Shown in pieces: positions 19,397 to 27,703 of a stretch of DNA of 64,000 nucleotides. The notes beneath the pieces were generated by a model that was given only the letters and a program-made list of their open reading frames with translations, made no database searches and was not told the origin of the DNA. Position 1 is the stretch's first letter. Every line of letters begins with the position of its first letter. Both the position numbers and the translations under genes were made by a program. Source of the DNA: DASPWW01 sp963756745 (GTDB lineage: Bacteria; Actinomycetota; Thermoleophilia; Solirubrobacterales; 70-9); the NCBI GenBank assembly GCA_963756745.1, contig CAVWOU010000001.1, positions 201,857 through 265,856 on the forward strand, in the 5' to 3' direction.

Positions 19397-20050
19397 CTAG
19401 GCCAGCGGCGACATCCAGCTCGCGCACACCCATCCCTTGATCTCCGGGTCGGCGGGATGGCGTGGCTCGCCGTGCTCGAACACGCTCAGCCCGCAGTTGA
19501 CGGTGCGGAGCCGCCACAGGCGGCCGACGTCGTGGGCGCTGAACCGGTCCTCGAGCAGCGTGTCGATGAGGAAGAAGCGAAGGAAGATCCCGTGTGACAC
19601 CGCGAGCACCTCGCCGCGCGGATCGTATCCCTCCATCTCCGCCTTGAAGCGGCGCACGCGAGCGCGCACGGCGTTGAACGATTCGCCCCCCGGCGGCGCC
19701 CAGTCGGGGTCGTGACCGTGCTCGGCCATCCACACCGACCACCGCCTCAGCTTCTGCTCCTCGGGCGGGAGCGCAAGATACTCGTCGGACTCGCGCAGCT
19801 CGTGGATCGACTCGCTCACCTCTACCGGAAGACCCAGCTCCTCCGCCAGCACGCCCGCCGTCTCGCGGGCGCGGCGCATCGGGCTGCTGATCAGGCGCGC
19901 CGGCTTCGCGTCCCGGAGACCCCGCGCTGCGGCTCGCGCCTGCTCCCACCCGCGCGCCGTGAGGCGGTCGCCCCCCGCCTCGGGCAGCGCCACCGCCTCC
20001 GGGTGCGCATTCGAGCGCGACTCGGCGTGTCGGAGCATCAGCAGGCGCAT
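19397..20050 (-). CDS. histidine phosphatase family protein
   Basis: 217 residues with the phosphoglycerate-mutase-like signature LRHAESRSN at residues 6-14 (the RHx phosphohistidine motif) and the second catalytic His in AVSHGIFLRFF. It belongs to the branch-1 phosphatases that act on phosphosugars, nucleotides or phosphoproteins; the substrate is unknown. The ATG at 20050 follows the cyclase-family gene by 24 bases, so the two are likely co-transcribed. Confidence 0.85.
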   Translation of the reverse strand: MRLLMLRHAESRSNAHPEAVALPEAGGDRLTARGWEQARAAARGLRDAKPARLISSPMRRARETAGVLAEELGLPVEVSESIHELRESDEYLALPPEEQKLRRWSVWMAEHGHDPDWAPPGGESFNAVRARVRRFKAEMEGYDPRGEVLAVSHGIFLRFFLIDTLLEDRFSAHDVGRLWRLRTVNCGLSVFEHGEPRHPADPEIKGWVCASWMSPLA

Positions 20051-20074
20051 CGGGGGCGAACGGTACGCGCGCCG

Positions 20075-20827
20075 CTAATCCGGCAGGATCGCGACGACGC
20101 GCGCCGGTGCCGCGCTCGCGCCTTCGATGCGAAGCGGGAAGCAGGCGACCTGGAACCCCTGAAGCGGCAGCTCGGCGAGATTGCATAGCCGCTCGATCTG
20201 GGCGTACGGGAGATCGACCTGGTGGGCGGCCCAGAAGACTCCCGCGTCGCCGGTCCGCTTGGCCTCCTCGGCCTGGAGGTGGAGCGGCGCGTCCCAGCTC
20301 CACGCGTCGATGCCCATCACCCGCGCGCCCTGCTCGAACAGCCAGCGGGTGGCCTCGGCGGTCACGCCGGGGCCCCTGGCGATGTAGTCGAGGTCGTCGG
20401 CGTACGCGTCGCGACCGGAGTGCACGAGCACGATGTCCTTCGACGCGAGCGGTCGCGGGACGCGCTCCTCGACGTCCGCAGCGCTCAGTGCCTCGCCGTC
20501 CGCGCGGTCGGTGGCGTCGATCACGACGCCGGCGGCGAAGAACCAGTCGAGCGGCAGCTCGTCGATCGCCTGGGCACGCTCCCCTCCGATCGTCGAGTTG
20601 TAGTGCCAGGGAGCGTCGACGTGGGTCGAGTTGTGGGTGCCGAAGCGCAGGAAGGTCTCGGTCGTCCACCCCTCGCCGTCCCGCAGCAGCTCGGGGCCGA
20701 CCCCGAACAGCGCCTGTATCTGAGCGGCGCCGCCGGCGTGGTCGACGTACTCGATCTCGGTCCTGAGGGGCTCCGGCATCTCGGCCGGGTCGGAGCGAAT
20801 CGGCAGCGAAAGGTCGACCAGGGGCAC
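20075..20827 (-). CDS. cyclase family metal-dependent hydrolase (kynurenine formamidase-like)
   Basis: 250 residues. The diagnostic metal motif HxxxHxDxPxH is present as THNSTHVDAPWH (His65, His69, Asp71, His75), with further conserved segments DIVLVHSG and WAAHQVDLPYAQIERLCNL. The family includes bacterial kynurenine formamidase (KynB), isatin hydrolase and so-called cyclases. No tryptophan-degradation genes flank it, so the substrate stays open. Cytosolic. Likely in one transcript with the histidine phosphatase downstream. Confidence 0.8.
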   Translation of the reverse strand: MPLVDLSLPIRSDPAEMPEPLRTEIEYVDHAGGAAQIQALFGVGPELLRDGEGWTTETFLRFGTHNSTHVDAPWHYNSTIGGERAQAIDELPLDWFFAAGVVIDATDRADGEALSAADVEERVPRPLASKDIVLVHSGRDAYADDLDYIARGPGVTAEATRWLFEQGARVMGIDAWSWDAPLHLQAEEAKRTGDAGVFWAAHQVDLPYAQIERLCNLAELPLQGFQVACFPLRIEGASAAPARVVAILPD

Positions 20828-20868
20828 GGCCGGAGCCTATCCGGAGCGCCTCGCGCACCCATCCCGCT

Positions 20869-22575
20869 TCATCCCCGTTCGCGAGCTCCCGCCTGGTCCG
20901 GGATGCGGCGCCACCAACCGCGCGGCTCGGGCTCGAGAGCCGGGATGCGAAGGACGAGCACCACGATGTCGTCGCGGGGCTCGGTGGCGCCGTCCCCCGG
21001 CAGCACCATCCTTTCGAGTCCCTGCACGATCCCCCGTGCGCTTTCACCCGCGCACGAGGCCAGGGCGACGCTGAGCTCCGCGGCGCTCACCACCCGCCCC
21101 GGGGTCGCGTCCGTGAGCCCGTCCGTGTGCAGCACCAGCGCGTCTCCCGGGGCCAGATCGACTCCGTAGTCAGCCAGCTCGGGGTCCTCCGACACGCCGA
21201 GCAGGCCACCGCGACCCACCGGCTCGACGCTGCCATCGGACCGAAGCACGAGCGGCGGTGGATGCCCGCCGACGGACAGCACGACCCGGCTTCGGCCCCC
21301 CTGGTTGAGGTCGATGCAGGCGTACACGACCGTGCATGTCGGACCGGGAGACTCGCGCAGAACGGCGTCGTTCAGGAACTGGAGGATCCGGCTCGGACGC
21401 GACTCCTGGATCGCCGCTACGCGCAGCGTGTGGCGAGCGAGCGCCGCGGTTGCGGCCGCGGCGGGGCCCTTTCCGACCACGTCGCCGATCGTCACGGCCC
21501 AGGTTCCGTCGTCGTTCCGGAACCAGTCGTAGAAGTCGCCACCGACGAGGTGGCGCTCGCCGGCGGGGCGGAAGTCGACCGCGACCTCGACCCCGGGGAT
21601 CTCGGGAGGGTGCGGGAGCAGGCTCTCCTGGAGCGTGCTCGCGATGTGCTCGAGGTTGTCCTCGGATCGCTGGCGCTGCGTCACGACTGCAGCGAGAACG
21701 AGGGCCGTGAGGCCCGCGACGCCGAGATAGAGCTGGGCGAGCAGCAGGCTGTCATCCGGCGCTTCCCCGGAGAACGGCCCCATGTCGCTCTCGGTGAGCG
21801 GGATCGCGATGCTCGCGAAGAGCAGAATCGCCACCACGGCTCCGAGGCGCCAGAACCGCAGAGCGGCCCACACCAGCACGGGGAAGATCAGGAACGTCAG
21901 GCTTGTCGAACGGGTGAATATGAACACCGCGAGCCCCGCGGTCGCCGCGGCGAGCGCCGCGGCCTCCACAACCCGCCCGCGCAGCTCCCGGAACGGCCAT
22001 TGCGCCGCCACCACCAGCAGCGCCGGGGCGACGACGAGATCGCCGCCCATGTCGCCCAACCACCACGTTCGCCAAACCGAGCCGTAGTCACCCGTCGCGA
22101 TCTCGTCGGCGGCGAGAAGGCTCGTGACGCCGAACGTCGCGCTTACGGTGGTGCTGACGACGGCGGCGAGGGCGGCGAGCGAGAGCACGTCCCGGACGCG
22201 CTCGAGCGAGGGACGGAACCCAACGCGGCGCAGGAGGTAGGTGCCGACCACGGCCTCGAGCGTGTTGCCCGCGGCGATCCCGAGGACGGCATAGACGGGA
22301 ACCCCGGTCCAGCTATTCGCCAGGAACGCGCCCAGCGCTACGCCCGGCCACAGCCGGTAACCGCCGAGCACCAACGCCGCCAGCGCGATCCCGGTGGGCG
22401 GCCACACCGCCGTCACGCTCGGCGTCTCGAAAGCCAGCTCGAGGCCGAGCTTCGCGGCTCCGTAGTACACGCCGGCCAGCGCGACGACCTTCGCCGCATA
22501 GAGCCATGGATCCTCGTCGATCGCTGCGCGTAGCCAGCCCGGCCCACGCAGCGCCGACAGCCTGGTACTCCTCAC
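20869..22575 (-). CDS. MASE1 membrane sensor-SpoIIE/PP2C phosphatase
   Basis: 568 residues in two parts. The N-terminal 290 residues form a MASE1-type integral membrane sensor with about eight helices and the hallmark FETPSVTAVWPPTGIALAAL. The C-terminal half is a PPM-type SpoIIE phosphatase: LQESLLPHPPEIPGVEVAVD, then VGGDFYDWF and TIGDVVGKGPAAA (metal-binding Asp residues), and LVLHTDGLTDA. Such proteins dephosphorylate anti-anti-sigma factors in partner-switching pathways in answer to a membrane signal. No anti-sigma partner is encoded nearby. Confidence 0.9.
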   Translation of the reverse strand: MRSTRLSALRGPGWLRAAIDEDPWLYAAKVVALAGVYYGAAKLGLELAFETPSVTAVWPPTGIALAALVLGGYRLWPGVALGAFLANSWTGVPVYAVLGIAAGNTLEAVVGTYLLRRVGFRPSLERVRDVLSLAALAAVVSTTVSATFGVTSLLAADEIATGDYGSVWRTWWLGDMGGDLVVAPALLVVAAQWPFRELRGRVVEAAALAAATAGLAVFIFTRSTSLTFLIFPVLVWAALRFWRLGAVVAILLFASIAIPLTESDMGPFSGEAPDDSLLLAQLYLGVAGLTALVLAAVVTQRQRSEDNLEHIASTLQESLLPHPPEIPGVEVAVDFRPAGERHLVGGDFYDWFRNDDGTWAVTIGDVVGKGPAAAATAALARHTLRVAAIQESRPSRILQFLNDAVLRESPGPTCTVVYACIDLNQGGRSRVVLSVGGHPPPLVLRSDGSVEPVGRGGLLGVSEDPELADYGVDLAPGDALVLHTDGLTDATPGRVVSAAELSVALASCAGESARGIVQGLERMVLPGDGATEPRDDIVVLVLRIPALEPEPRGWWRRIPDQAGARERG

Positions 22576-22652
22576 CCGCTCGCCCCCGTTGCACTCGCGA
22601 TGCCGTCAAGGCTATCGGGCGCGTGGCGGTGTGTGGCCGTGCGGGATCGCGG

Positions 22653-23090
22653 CTAGCCGCAGACCGGCCAGTGATGGGGCCCGTCGCGCCGCTTCAGCGC
22701 GACCGCGACGACGGCCTGCGTCCTGTAGCGGTGGTCGATCGGATCGCCGCCGGGCGACTTCGGGGAGTTGCGCCACGTCGCCTTGAGGAACTGGAAGGCG
22801 CCGCGGTACTTGCCCCCGCCTCCGATCGCCTTCGGGTCGCCACCCGACTCGCACTCGGCCGTCGAGCGCGCCCAGCGCCTGTCGCGGCGCGAGACGTTGT
22901 CCCACAGGCGCTCGTACTTTGCGGCCTGCGCGGGCGCCTCCTCGGTCCGGCCGTCGTCTCCGGTCGAGATGCCGCCCGATCCCGACGACGCGCCCGCCGG
23001 GGCGATCGATGCAGCGAGCATCGTCATCCCCGCGATCAGCGGGAGGACGATCCTCAGCTTCGGGTACGCAACGCCGTGCGACGGCTTCAC
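22653..23090 (-). CDS. Rpf-like transglycosylase, secreted
   Basis: 145 residues from GTG 23090. A signal peptide (KLRIVLPLIAGMTMLAASIA) ends at an AGA-like site. The C-terminal 75 residues are a resuscitation-promoting-factor/lysozyme-like domain with catalytic Glu81 in AECESGGDP, the GKYRGAFQFLKATW strand and a terminal PVCG. These enzymes cleave peptidoglycan glycan chains during growth, division or resuscitation from dormancy. The gene lies directly behind a c-di-AMP riboswitch, as actinobacterial rpf genes often do, so expression should respond to c-di-AMP and hence to wall or osmotic state. Confidence 0.85.
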   Translation of the reverse strand: MKPSHGVAYPKLRIVLPLIAGMTMLAASIAPAGASSGSGGISTGDDGRTEEAPAQAAKYERLWDNVSRRDRRWARSTAECESGGDPKAIGGGGKYRGAFQFLKATWRNSPKSPGGDPIDHRYRTQAVVAVALKRRDGPHHWPVCG

Positions 23091-23099
23091 AAAACGCTC

Positions 23100-23238
23100 T
23101 TTCGTTGCTTACGGGGTTAGCTGACGGGCTCGCGCCAAAGAGCCGGCGCTACGCGGCCAAGATGGCCACGATTCGCCCCAACGTGTGGGTCCCCCGACGA
23201 CCACTTTGCAAGCGGCCGTTCAGCAGGTCGCGGCAGAC
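23100..23238 (-). promoter_or_regulatory. ydaO/yuaA-type c-di-AMP riboswitch
   Basis: On the minus strand the leader of the Rpf-like gene carries, in order, the conserved blocks GGGGACCCACACG, GGGGCGAATCG, CGTAGCG and GAGCCCGTCAGCTAACCCCG followed by TAAGC. The last is the hallmark 3' block of the ydaO aptamer. Order and spacing match the aptamers known in front of actinobacterial rpf genes. The outer ends are approximate because the P1 helix is not certain by eye. The GTG start lies within about 20 bases of the 3' edge, so control could act on termination or on ribosome access. Confidence 0.85.
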
Positions 23239-23259
23239 TAGCAGACTATGAGCAAACCG

Positions 23260-23905
23260 TTAGCGCGACTCGGCGACGCGCGGAAGCCAGTCGCGCACCG
23301 CAGCCGCGACCGCGTCGAGGTCGGCCTTGAGTCCGTGGTTCCCGGGCACCTCGACGATCTCGCGGTTGGCGCCGCCGCGGGGCATCCCGAACGGGTCGCT
23401 GGTGCCCTGCACGACGAGCGTCGGCACCTCGACCGCGTCTAGCTCGGCCTGGCGGCTCTTCTCGGGACGACCCGGCGGGTGGAGCGGAAACGCCAGGCAC
23501 AGGACGGCGACCGCGCCGGTCTCGGCCGCGGTCCGGCAGGCGACACGCGCGCCCAAAGACCGGCCGCCGGCGACCAGCGGCAGGTCCCGCAGCTGCTCGC
23601 GCGAGGCGCTCGACGACCGCCGTCCACGCATCGTCGAGCCGGGGCGCGGGAGCGGGAGAGCGCCGCCCGGCCACCACGTAGGGCTGCTCGACGAGCGCGA
23701 CGCTGAATCGCTCCGCGAGCGCGACGTCGGTCGCCGCGACGAGGTCGGGGGCACTGACGCCTCCCGCGGCCCCATGCCCGAGCACCAGAGCGCCCGCCGC
23801 GGCTGGCGCCGTGTGGAGGTGCGCCCTCGCCGGACCGTGCGGGGTGTCGATCTCGAGCACCGTTGCGGCGGCGCCCTTGGCCGTCACGCCGCCGGCTTCA
23901 CCCAT
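23260..23905 (-). CDS. alpha/beta hydrolase (KANL3/Tex30-like), frameshifted
   Basis: About 215 residues once one extra base near 23610 is removed (a CC run; correction gives ERSREQLRDLPLVAGGRSLG). It shows an oxyanion region LVLGHGAAGGVSAPDL, nucleophile elbow AGGRSLGAR, an Asp in VVQGTSDPFG and the catalytic His in PGNHGLKA, so the triad is present on paper. This group of small serine hydrolases resembles dienelactone hydrolases; the substrate is unknown. The start overlaps the VOC stop by eight bases, so the two are translationally coupled. Confidence 0.7.
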
Positions 23906-24278
23906 CCTTGTGCACGGCGAGCACGTTGCCGGCCGGGTCCTTGAACCACGCGATGTCGGGCCCAGAGCCGCGCGCGATCCCCCTCTCGTCCTGGTCGAGC
24001 CCGTCGTAGCGCTCGAAGCTCACGCCGCGCGCGGCGAGCTCGTCGACGGCTCCCTCGACGTCGTCGACCGGGAAGTTGAGGATCGTGTAGCTCGCCGGCG
24101 TCGTGCCCTCCTGGCGGTAGACGAGCGTGTTGCGATCTCCCGCGAGCTCGAGCTGCATCAGGCCGGCGTCCTCATCGAGGATGCTGATCCTCAGTCCCAG
24201 TGTCTCGCCGTAGAACTGCTTCGCCTGCTCCAGGTCGTCGACGGCGAATCCGCTGTACGCCTTCGTGTCAGCGAACAT
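23898..24278 (-). CDS. VOC (glyoxalase/bleomycin-resistance) family protein
   Basis: 126 residues with the paired beta-alpha-beta-beta-beta modules of the VOC fold: YSGFAVDDLEQAKQFYGETL, then NFPVDDVEGAVDELAARGV and the ending WFKDPAGNVLAVHKDG. Members bind a metal and act as isomerases or dioxygenases, or sequester drugs; no specific role can be read. It is followed by the overlapping hydrolase and sits 25 bases downstream of the DHA2 pump's stop on the same strand. Confidence 0.8.
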   Translation of the reverse strand: MFADTKAYSGFAVDDLEQAKQFYGETLGLRISILDEDAGLMQLELAGDRNTLVYRQEGTTPASYTILNFPVDDVEGAVDELAARGVSFERYDGLDQDERGIARGSGPDIAWFKDPAGNVLAVHKDG

Positions 24279-24303
24279 GATCGCCTCCTTTCCTTCGTAG
24301 TCA

Positions 24304-25794
24304 CTAAACCTCGGAGTATGCGGGCTCCGTGCGGGGCGGCTCGTGCTCTTCCTCCTCCTCGCCGAGCGCCTCCGCCGCCTTGTCCTCGGGCTGCAGCACC
24401 GTCACGGCGACGACGATCGCCACTGCGACGAGTGCAACTCCGATCACGTACGCGAGGTGGTAGCCGGAGTTCAGCGCGTTCGCCATCGGCTCACCGTCGG
24501 CCAGCAGCCCGTCGGTGCGCTCGGTGGACAGCGTCGCAAGCACGGCGAGCCCGATCGCGCCGCCGACCTGGACGCTCGTGTTCACCAGCCCCGACGCGAG
24601 CCCCGAGTCGCTGCGGGTGGCGCCCGACATCGCGAGCGTCATCAGCGACGGGAACGCGAGCCCGGCGCCGAGCCCGAACACGATCATCGCCGGGAGCAGG
24701 TCGATCGCGTACGTCGCGTCGACCGGGGTGAGAGCGAACAGGGCCATTGCCGCCCCGATCAGCACCAAGCCCGGCAGCAGGGTCGCCTTGGCCCCGAACC
24801 GTATGTTGAGCAGCGCCGTGAACCGGAACGTCATCGCGCCCATCACGATCGTCGCGGGCAGGAACGCCAGGCCGACCTCGAGCGCGTCGTAGCCCAGGAT
24901 TTGCTGCATATAGAGCGCGCCGAGGAAGAACAGCCCGAACATCCCCACGACCGTCAGTGCCTGGACGAGGTTCGCCCCGCCGACGTTGCGCGACCGGAAC
25001 AGCCGCAGCGGCATCAGCGGGTTTGCGATCCGTCCCTGTCGAACGATGAACGCCGCCAGCAGCGCCAGCGAGACGCCGCCGAGCGCGAGCGTCTGGGTCG
25101 AGCCCCAGCCCTGCTGCTCGACCTCGAGGATCGTGTACACGCCGAGCATCAGCCCGACTGTGATCAGGACCGCACCGAGGATGTCGGCGCCCTGACCGAG
25201 GCCGATCCCGTCGCGGTTCTCGATCAACCGGACCGCGAACAGCGCCGTCGCGATCCCGATCGGGACGTTGATGAAGAAGATCCAGTGCCAGTTGATCGCC
25301 TCCGTCAGCGCCCCGCCGGCGAGCAGCCCGATCGAGCTGCCGGACACCGCGACGAACGTGTACATCCCGATCGCCTTCGCCTGCTCCTTGGGCTCGGGGA
25401 ACATCATCACGATCATCCCCAGGATCACCGCGGCGGTCAGCGCGCCGCCGATGCCCTGAAGGAACCGCGCCCCGATCAGCATGCCCTGGCTCTGCGCGAG
25501 CGCGCACAGCACCGACGCTGCGGTGAACACCGCGAGGCCGGTCAGGAACACGCGCCGCTGACCGACCAGATCGCCGACCCGCCCGGCGAGAAGCAGCAGG
25601 CCGCCGAACGGGATCAGGTAGGCGTTGACCACCCAGGCGAGGTTGCTCTGGGAGAAGCCCAAGTCATCCTGGATCGAGGGCAGGGCGACGTTCACGATCG
25701 TGATGTCGAGCACGATCATCAGCATGCCGACGCACAGCACGTACAGCGCCAGCCACCGCCTTCGGTCATTCACCTGCTCAGTGCTTGCGTTCAC
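24304..25794 (-). CDS. DHA2-family MFS drug/proton antiporter (14 TM)
   Basis: 496 residues, 14 predicted helices. Motif A is GRVGDLVGQRRVF, motif C-like Gly/Pro residues are in TM5, and the N-terminal ALYVLCVGMLMIVLDITIVN with VALPSI is diagnostic of the EmrB/QacA group. These use the proton gradient to expel hydrophobic drugs. The C-terminus is a short acidic tail (GEEEEEHEPP). The ATG at 25794 is the family start. No adjacent TetR/MarR regulator. A second, frameshifted DHA2 pump lies at 41930-43436. Confidence 0.9.
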   Translation of the reverse strand: MNASTEQVNDRRRWLALYVLCVGMLMIVLDITIVNVALPSIQDDLGFSQSNLAWVVNAYLIPFGGLLLLAGRVGDLVGQRRVFLTGLAVFTAASVLCALAQSQGMLIGARFLQGIGGALTAAVILGMIVMMFPEPKEQAKAIGMYTFVAVSGSSIGLLAGGALTEAINWHWIFFINVPIGIATALFAVRLIENRDGIGLGQGADILGAVLITVGLMLGVYTILEVEQQGWGSTQTLALGGVSLALLAAFIVRQGRIANPLMPLRLFRSRNVGGANLVQALTVVGMFGLFFLGALYMQQILGYDALEVGLAFLPATIVMGAMTFRFTALLNIRFGAKATLLPGLVLIGAAMALFALTPVDATYAIDLLPAMIVFGLGAGLAFPSLMTLAMSGATRSDSGLASGLVNTSVQVGGAIGLAVLATLSTERTDGLLADGEPMANALNSGYHLAYVIGVALVAVAIVVAVTVLQPEDKAAEALGEEEEEHEPPRTEPAYSEV

Positions 25795-25875
25795 GTTTCA
25801 GGTCCCCCATCGTTTTCTTGCTTTGTAAACAAGGACTGCGTCGGGTCTCGGAACTAATCGCTTGCCGAGCTAGCG

Positions 25876-26355
25876 CTACTCGCCCTCGCGCGCGAGCTCG
25901 GCGCCGAGGGCGTCGAGAAGCCCGCCGGTGCCGGATTTGCGCTGGCCTGCGGAGTCGAGGCCATCGAGGTAGGCCCCCTGCTCGGTGTACGTGAGCCGCG
26001 TGCCGTCGCCCTCGGGCTCCAGCTCGACCGTCCCGAGCGACACCGAGATCCGCCTTCCCTCGAGGTGCATGTCGTACGCGTACACGATCCGCACGTCGGG
26101 GACGATGTCCTGGTAGCGGGCCTCGAACGTGTACTCCTGGCCCTCGACATTGCCGCGGTTGAGCTCTCGACCGCCGACGCGGAAGTCGAGCTCGAACTCG
26201 GCGACCCCGTCCTCGGGGTTGCCGAACCACCGTGCCTTCCGCTCGGGCTCGGCCCAGGCGGCGAACACTCGCGCCGGCGACGCGTCGTAAGTTCGCTCGA
26301 CGGCGAAGGTCGCGTGAGTCACCGACCTCTCGATCGTCTCTGCTCCATCGGTCAT
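25876..26355 (-). CDS. SRPBCC/AHSA1 domain protein, paired with ArsR regulator
   Basis: 159 residues of START/Bet-v1-like fold: FAVERTYDASPARVFAAWAE then RKARWFG at the front and the GTRLTYTEQGAYLDGLD strand-helix at the back. Start ATG 26355 follows GAGGAG. It overlaps the stop of the upstream ArsR gene by a few bases, an ArsR-AHSA1 pair typical of actinobacteria, in which the SRPBCC protein is thought to bind a small hydrophobic ligand. The ligand is unknown. Confidence 0.85.
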   Translation of the reverse strand: MTDGAETIERSVTHATFAVERTYDASPARVFAAWAEPERKARWFGNPEDGVAEFELDFRVGGRELNRGNVEGQEYTFEARYQDIVPDVRIVYAYDMHLEGRRISVSLGTVELEPEGDGTRLTYTEQGAYLDGLDSAGQRKSGTGGLLDALGAELAREGE

Positions 26356-26717
26356 CTTTGCTCCTCTCGGGTTGGCTCGTCGGGATGCTCGGCTAGGTAC
26401 TCGCTGAGCCGGTCGAGGCGGTGCTCCCAGGTCGTCCGCCGGTCGGCGATCCAGTCCTCGGCCGGGCGCAGCGCCGTCGCCTCGATCTGGCACGTGCGCA
26501 CCCGGCCGACCTTCTCGGACGAGACCAGGCCGCTGTCCTCGAGCACCTGGAGGTGCTGGACCACGGCCGGAAGCGAGATCTCGAGCGGACGCGCGAGCTC
26601 GGAGACCGATGCCGGTCCGCGGCTCAGCCGCTCGACCATCACCATTCTGGTCGGGTCCGAGAGTGCCCGGAACACCCGATCCAGCGGGACGTCCTGTGCA
26701 ACGACTTGCTTAAGCAT
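26352..26717 (-). CDS. ArsR-family winged-helix transcriptional regulator
   Basis: About 121 residues starting MLKQVVAQDVPLDRVFRALS. The winged helix-turn-helix is clear: LSDPTRMVMVERLSRG, then VSELARPLEISLPAVVQHLQ as recognition helix and VLEDSGLVSSEKVGR as wing. There is no CxCx metal motif, so it is not a classical arsenic sensor. It is coupled to the SRPBCC gene downstream. A perfect 18-bp palindrome covers its own start codon (26709-26726), implying negative autoregulation. Confidence 0.85.
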   Translation of the reverse strand: MLKQVVAQDVPLDRVFRALSDPTRMVMVERLSRGPASVSELARPLEISLPAVVQHLQVLEDSGLVSSEKVGRVRTCQIEATALRPAEDWIADRRTTWEHRLDRLSEYLAEHPDEPTREEQR

Positions 26718-26726
26718 GTGCTTAAG
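26709..26726. promoter_or_regulatory. 18-bp palindromic operator over the ArsR start codon
   Basis: CTTAAGCATGTGCTTAAG is a perfect inverted repeat (8+8 around TG); the regulator's ATG at 26717 lies at its centre. AT-rich symmetry of this size stands out in this GC-rich sequence and fits an ArsR dimer site. Confidence 0.7.
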
Positions 26727-26770
26727 TGTATCGAGGGGCCGAGACGGGCTGAGAGGGGCCCGGCGCGTGG

Positions 26771-27232
26771 CTAGGCCAGCCGCTCGGCGATCACGTCGAA
26801 GAAGCCCGACCACCCCTGGCCGGCGCGCTTGTACTCCTCGGGCGATAGGTGGCCTCCGCGCTGCTCGAAGTGCATCTCGGTCCGCGCCTCGCCTAGGTCC
26901 GTGAGCACGACGGTCACGACCTCGTACTCGCCGCCGCCGGGCCGGTCGGTGACCGTGAGGACGAGGCGCTCCGGCGGGTCCACCTCGTGGTATTCGCCCT
27001 CCCAGTTGATCTCGCGGCGTTGCTCGCTGGTGAACATCGTCAAGCGCCACTTGCCTCCGGGCCTGACGTCCATCTCCACGCTCGAGATCGGCACCTCGGA
27101 CACTCCGCCGCCGAACCAGTCGGCGAAGCGCTCGGGCTCTGTCCACTCCTGCCACACGCGCTCGCGCGGCGCGTCGAACACGCGGGTGATCCGGATTCCC
27201 TCCCCCGCGGCGGGGGCAGATCGGTCGGCCAT
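26771..27232 (-). CDS. SRPBCC/AHSA1 domain protein, second pair
   Basis: 153 residues with the AHSA1 pattern ITRVFDAPRERVWQEWTEPE then RFADWFGG, VEMDVRPGGKWRL and the C-terminal GWSGFFDVIAERLA. Probably a ligand-binding START-like protein. The ATG at 27232 lies 3 bases after the stop of the next ArsR gene, so both are co-translated. It differs enough from the 25876 protein that the two ArsR-SRPBCC pairs look like old paralogues rather than a fresh tandem copy. Confidence 0.85.
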   Translation of the reverse strand: MADRSAPAAGEGIRITRVFDAPRERVWQEWTEPERFADWFGGGVSEVPISSVEMDVRPGGKWRLTMFTSEQRREINWEGEYHEVDPPERLVLTVTDRPGGGEYEVVTVVLTDLGEARTEMHFEQRGGHLSPEEYKRAGQGWSGFFDVIAERLA

Positions 27233-27235
27233 TCG

Positions 27236-27571
27236 CTACTCGGTCGCTCGCAGGCGCGCCTCGAGGGTGTCGAAGCTTTCGTCCCAGAACGGACGGTACC
27301 TCTCGAGCCATTCGGAGGCGTCCTTGAACGCCGCTCCCTGAAGCCGCGAGGGCCGAAGCTGCGCGGTACGGCTTCGCGCGATCAGGCCGGCGCGCTCGAG
27401 CACCTTGAGGTGGTGGGAGACTGCCTGGACGCTGATCGGGAACGGCTCGGCGAGCTCGTTCACCGACGCCTCGCCCTCCGCGAGGCGGTCGAGGATCGCC
27501 CGCCGCGTCGGGTCGGCGAGCGCCACGAAGGTCTCCGTGAGCTGATCGGTCGCCATTTCCCCGTTATTCAA
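27236..27571 (-). CDS. ArsR-family regulator, second pair
   Basis: 111 residues: VALADPTRRAILDRLAEGEA, then NELAEPFPISVQAVSHHLKV as helix-turn-helix and LERAGLIARSRTAQ as wing, ending YRPFWDESFDTLEARLRATE, a tail typical of regulators paired with AHSA1 proteins. No metal-binding cysteines. A 14-bp palindrome 12 bases upstream of the start is the likely operator. Confidence 0.88.
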   Translation of the reverse strand: MNNGEMATDQLTETFVALADPTRRAILDRLAEGEASVNELAEPFPISVQAVSHHLKVLERAGLIARSRTAQLRPSRLQGAAFKDASEWLERYRPFWDESFDTLEARLRATE

Positions 27572-27582
27572 ACCCTCGATTT

Positions 27583-27596
27583 ATCAAACGTTTGAT
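27583..27596. promoter_or_regulatory. 14-bp palindromic operator upstream of second ArsR gene
   Basis: ATCAAACGTTTGAT is perfectly symmetric and sits in an AT-rich pocket between the ArsR start (27571) and the divergent RibD-like gene, where it could control both directions. Confidence 0.65.
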
Positions 27597-27703
27597 TGAG
27601 TAGAATACCGGGTAATCGGACGTACGAGAACGAGGTCGTCTACCTGAACTACCGACCGCAGGCGTGAGGCCGGCGCGTCGATGAACGCGAAGGAGGAATC
27701 GAG

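Noticed and set aside
18072..21047. A 991-codon open frame that seems to fuse the trypsin to upstream sequence
   Set aside because: The upstream 580 codons are the wrong-frame reading of the histidine phosphatase, cyclase and SpoIIE genes. The signal peptide and ribosome site at 19295 define the real start.
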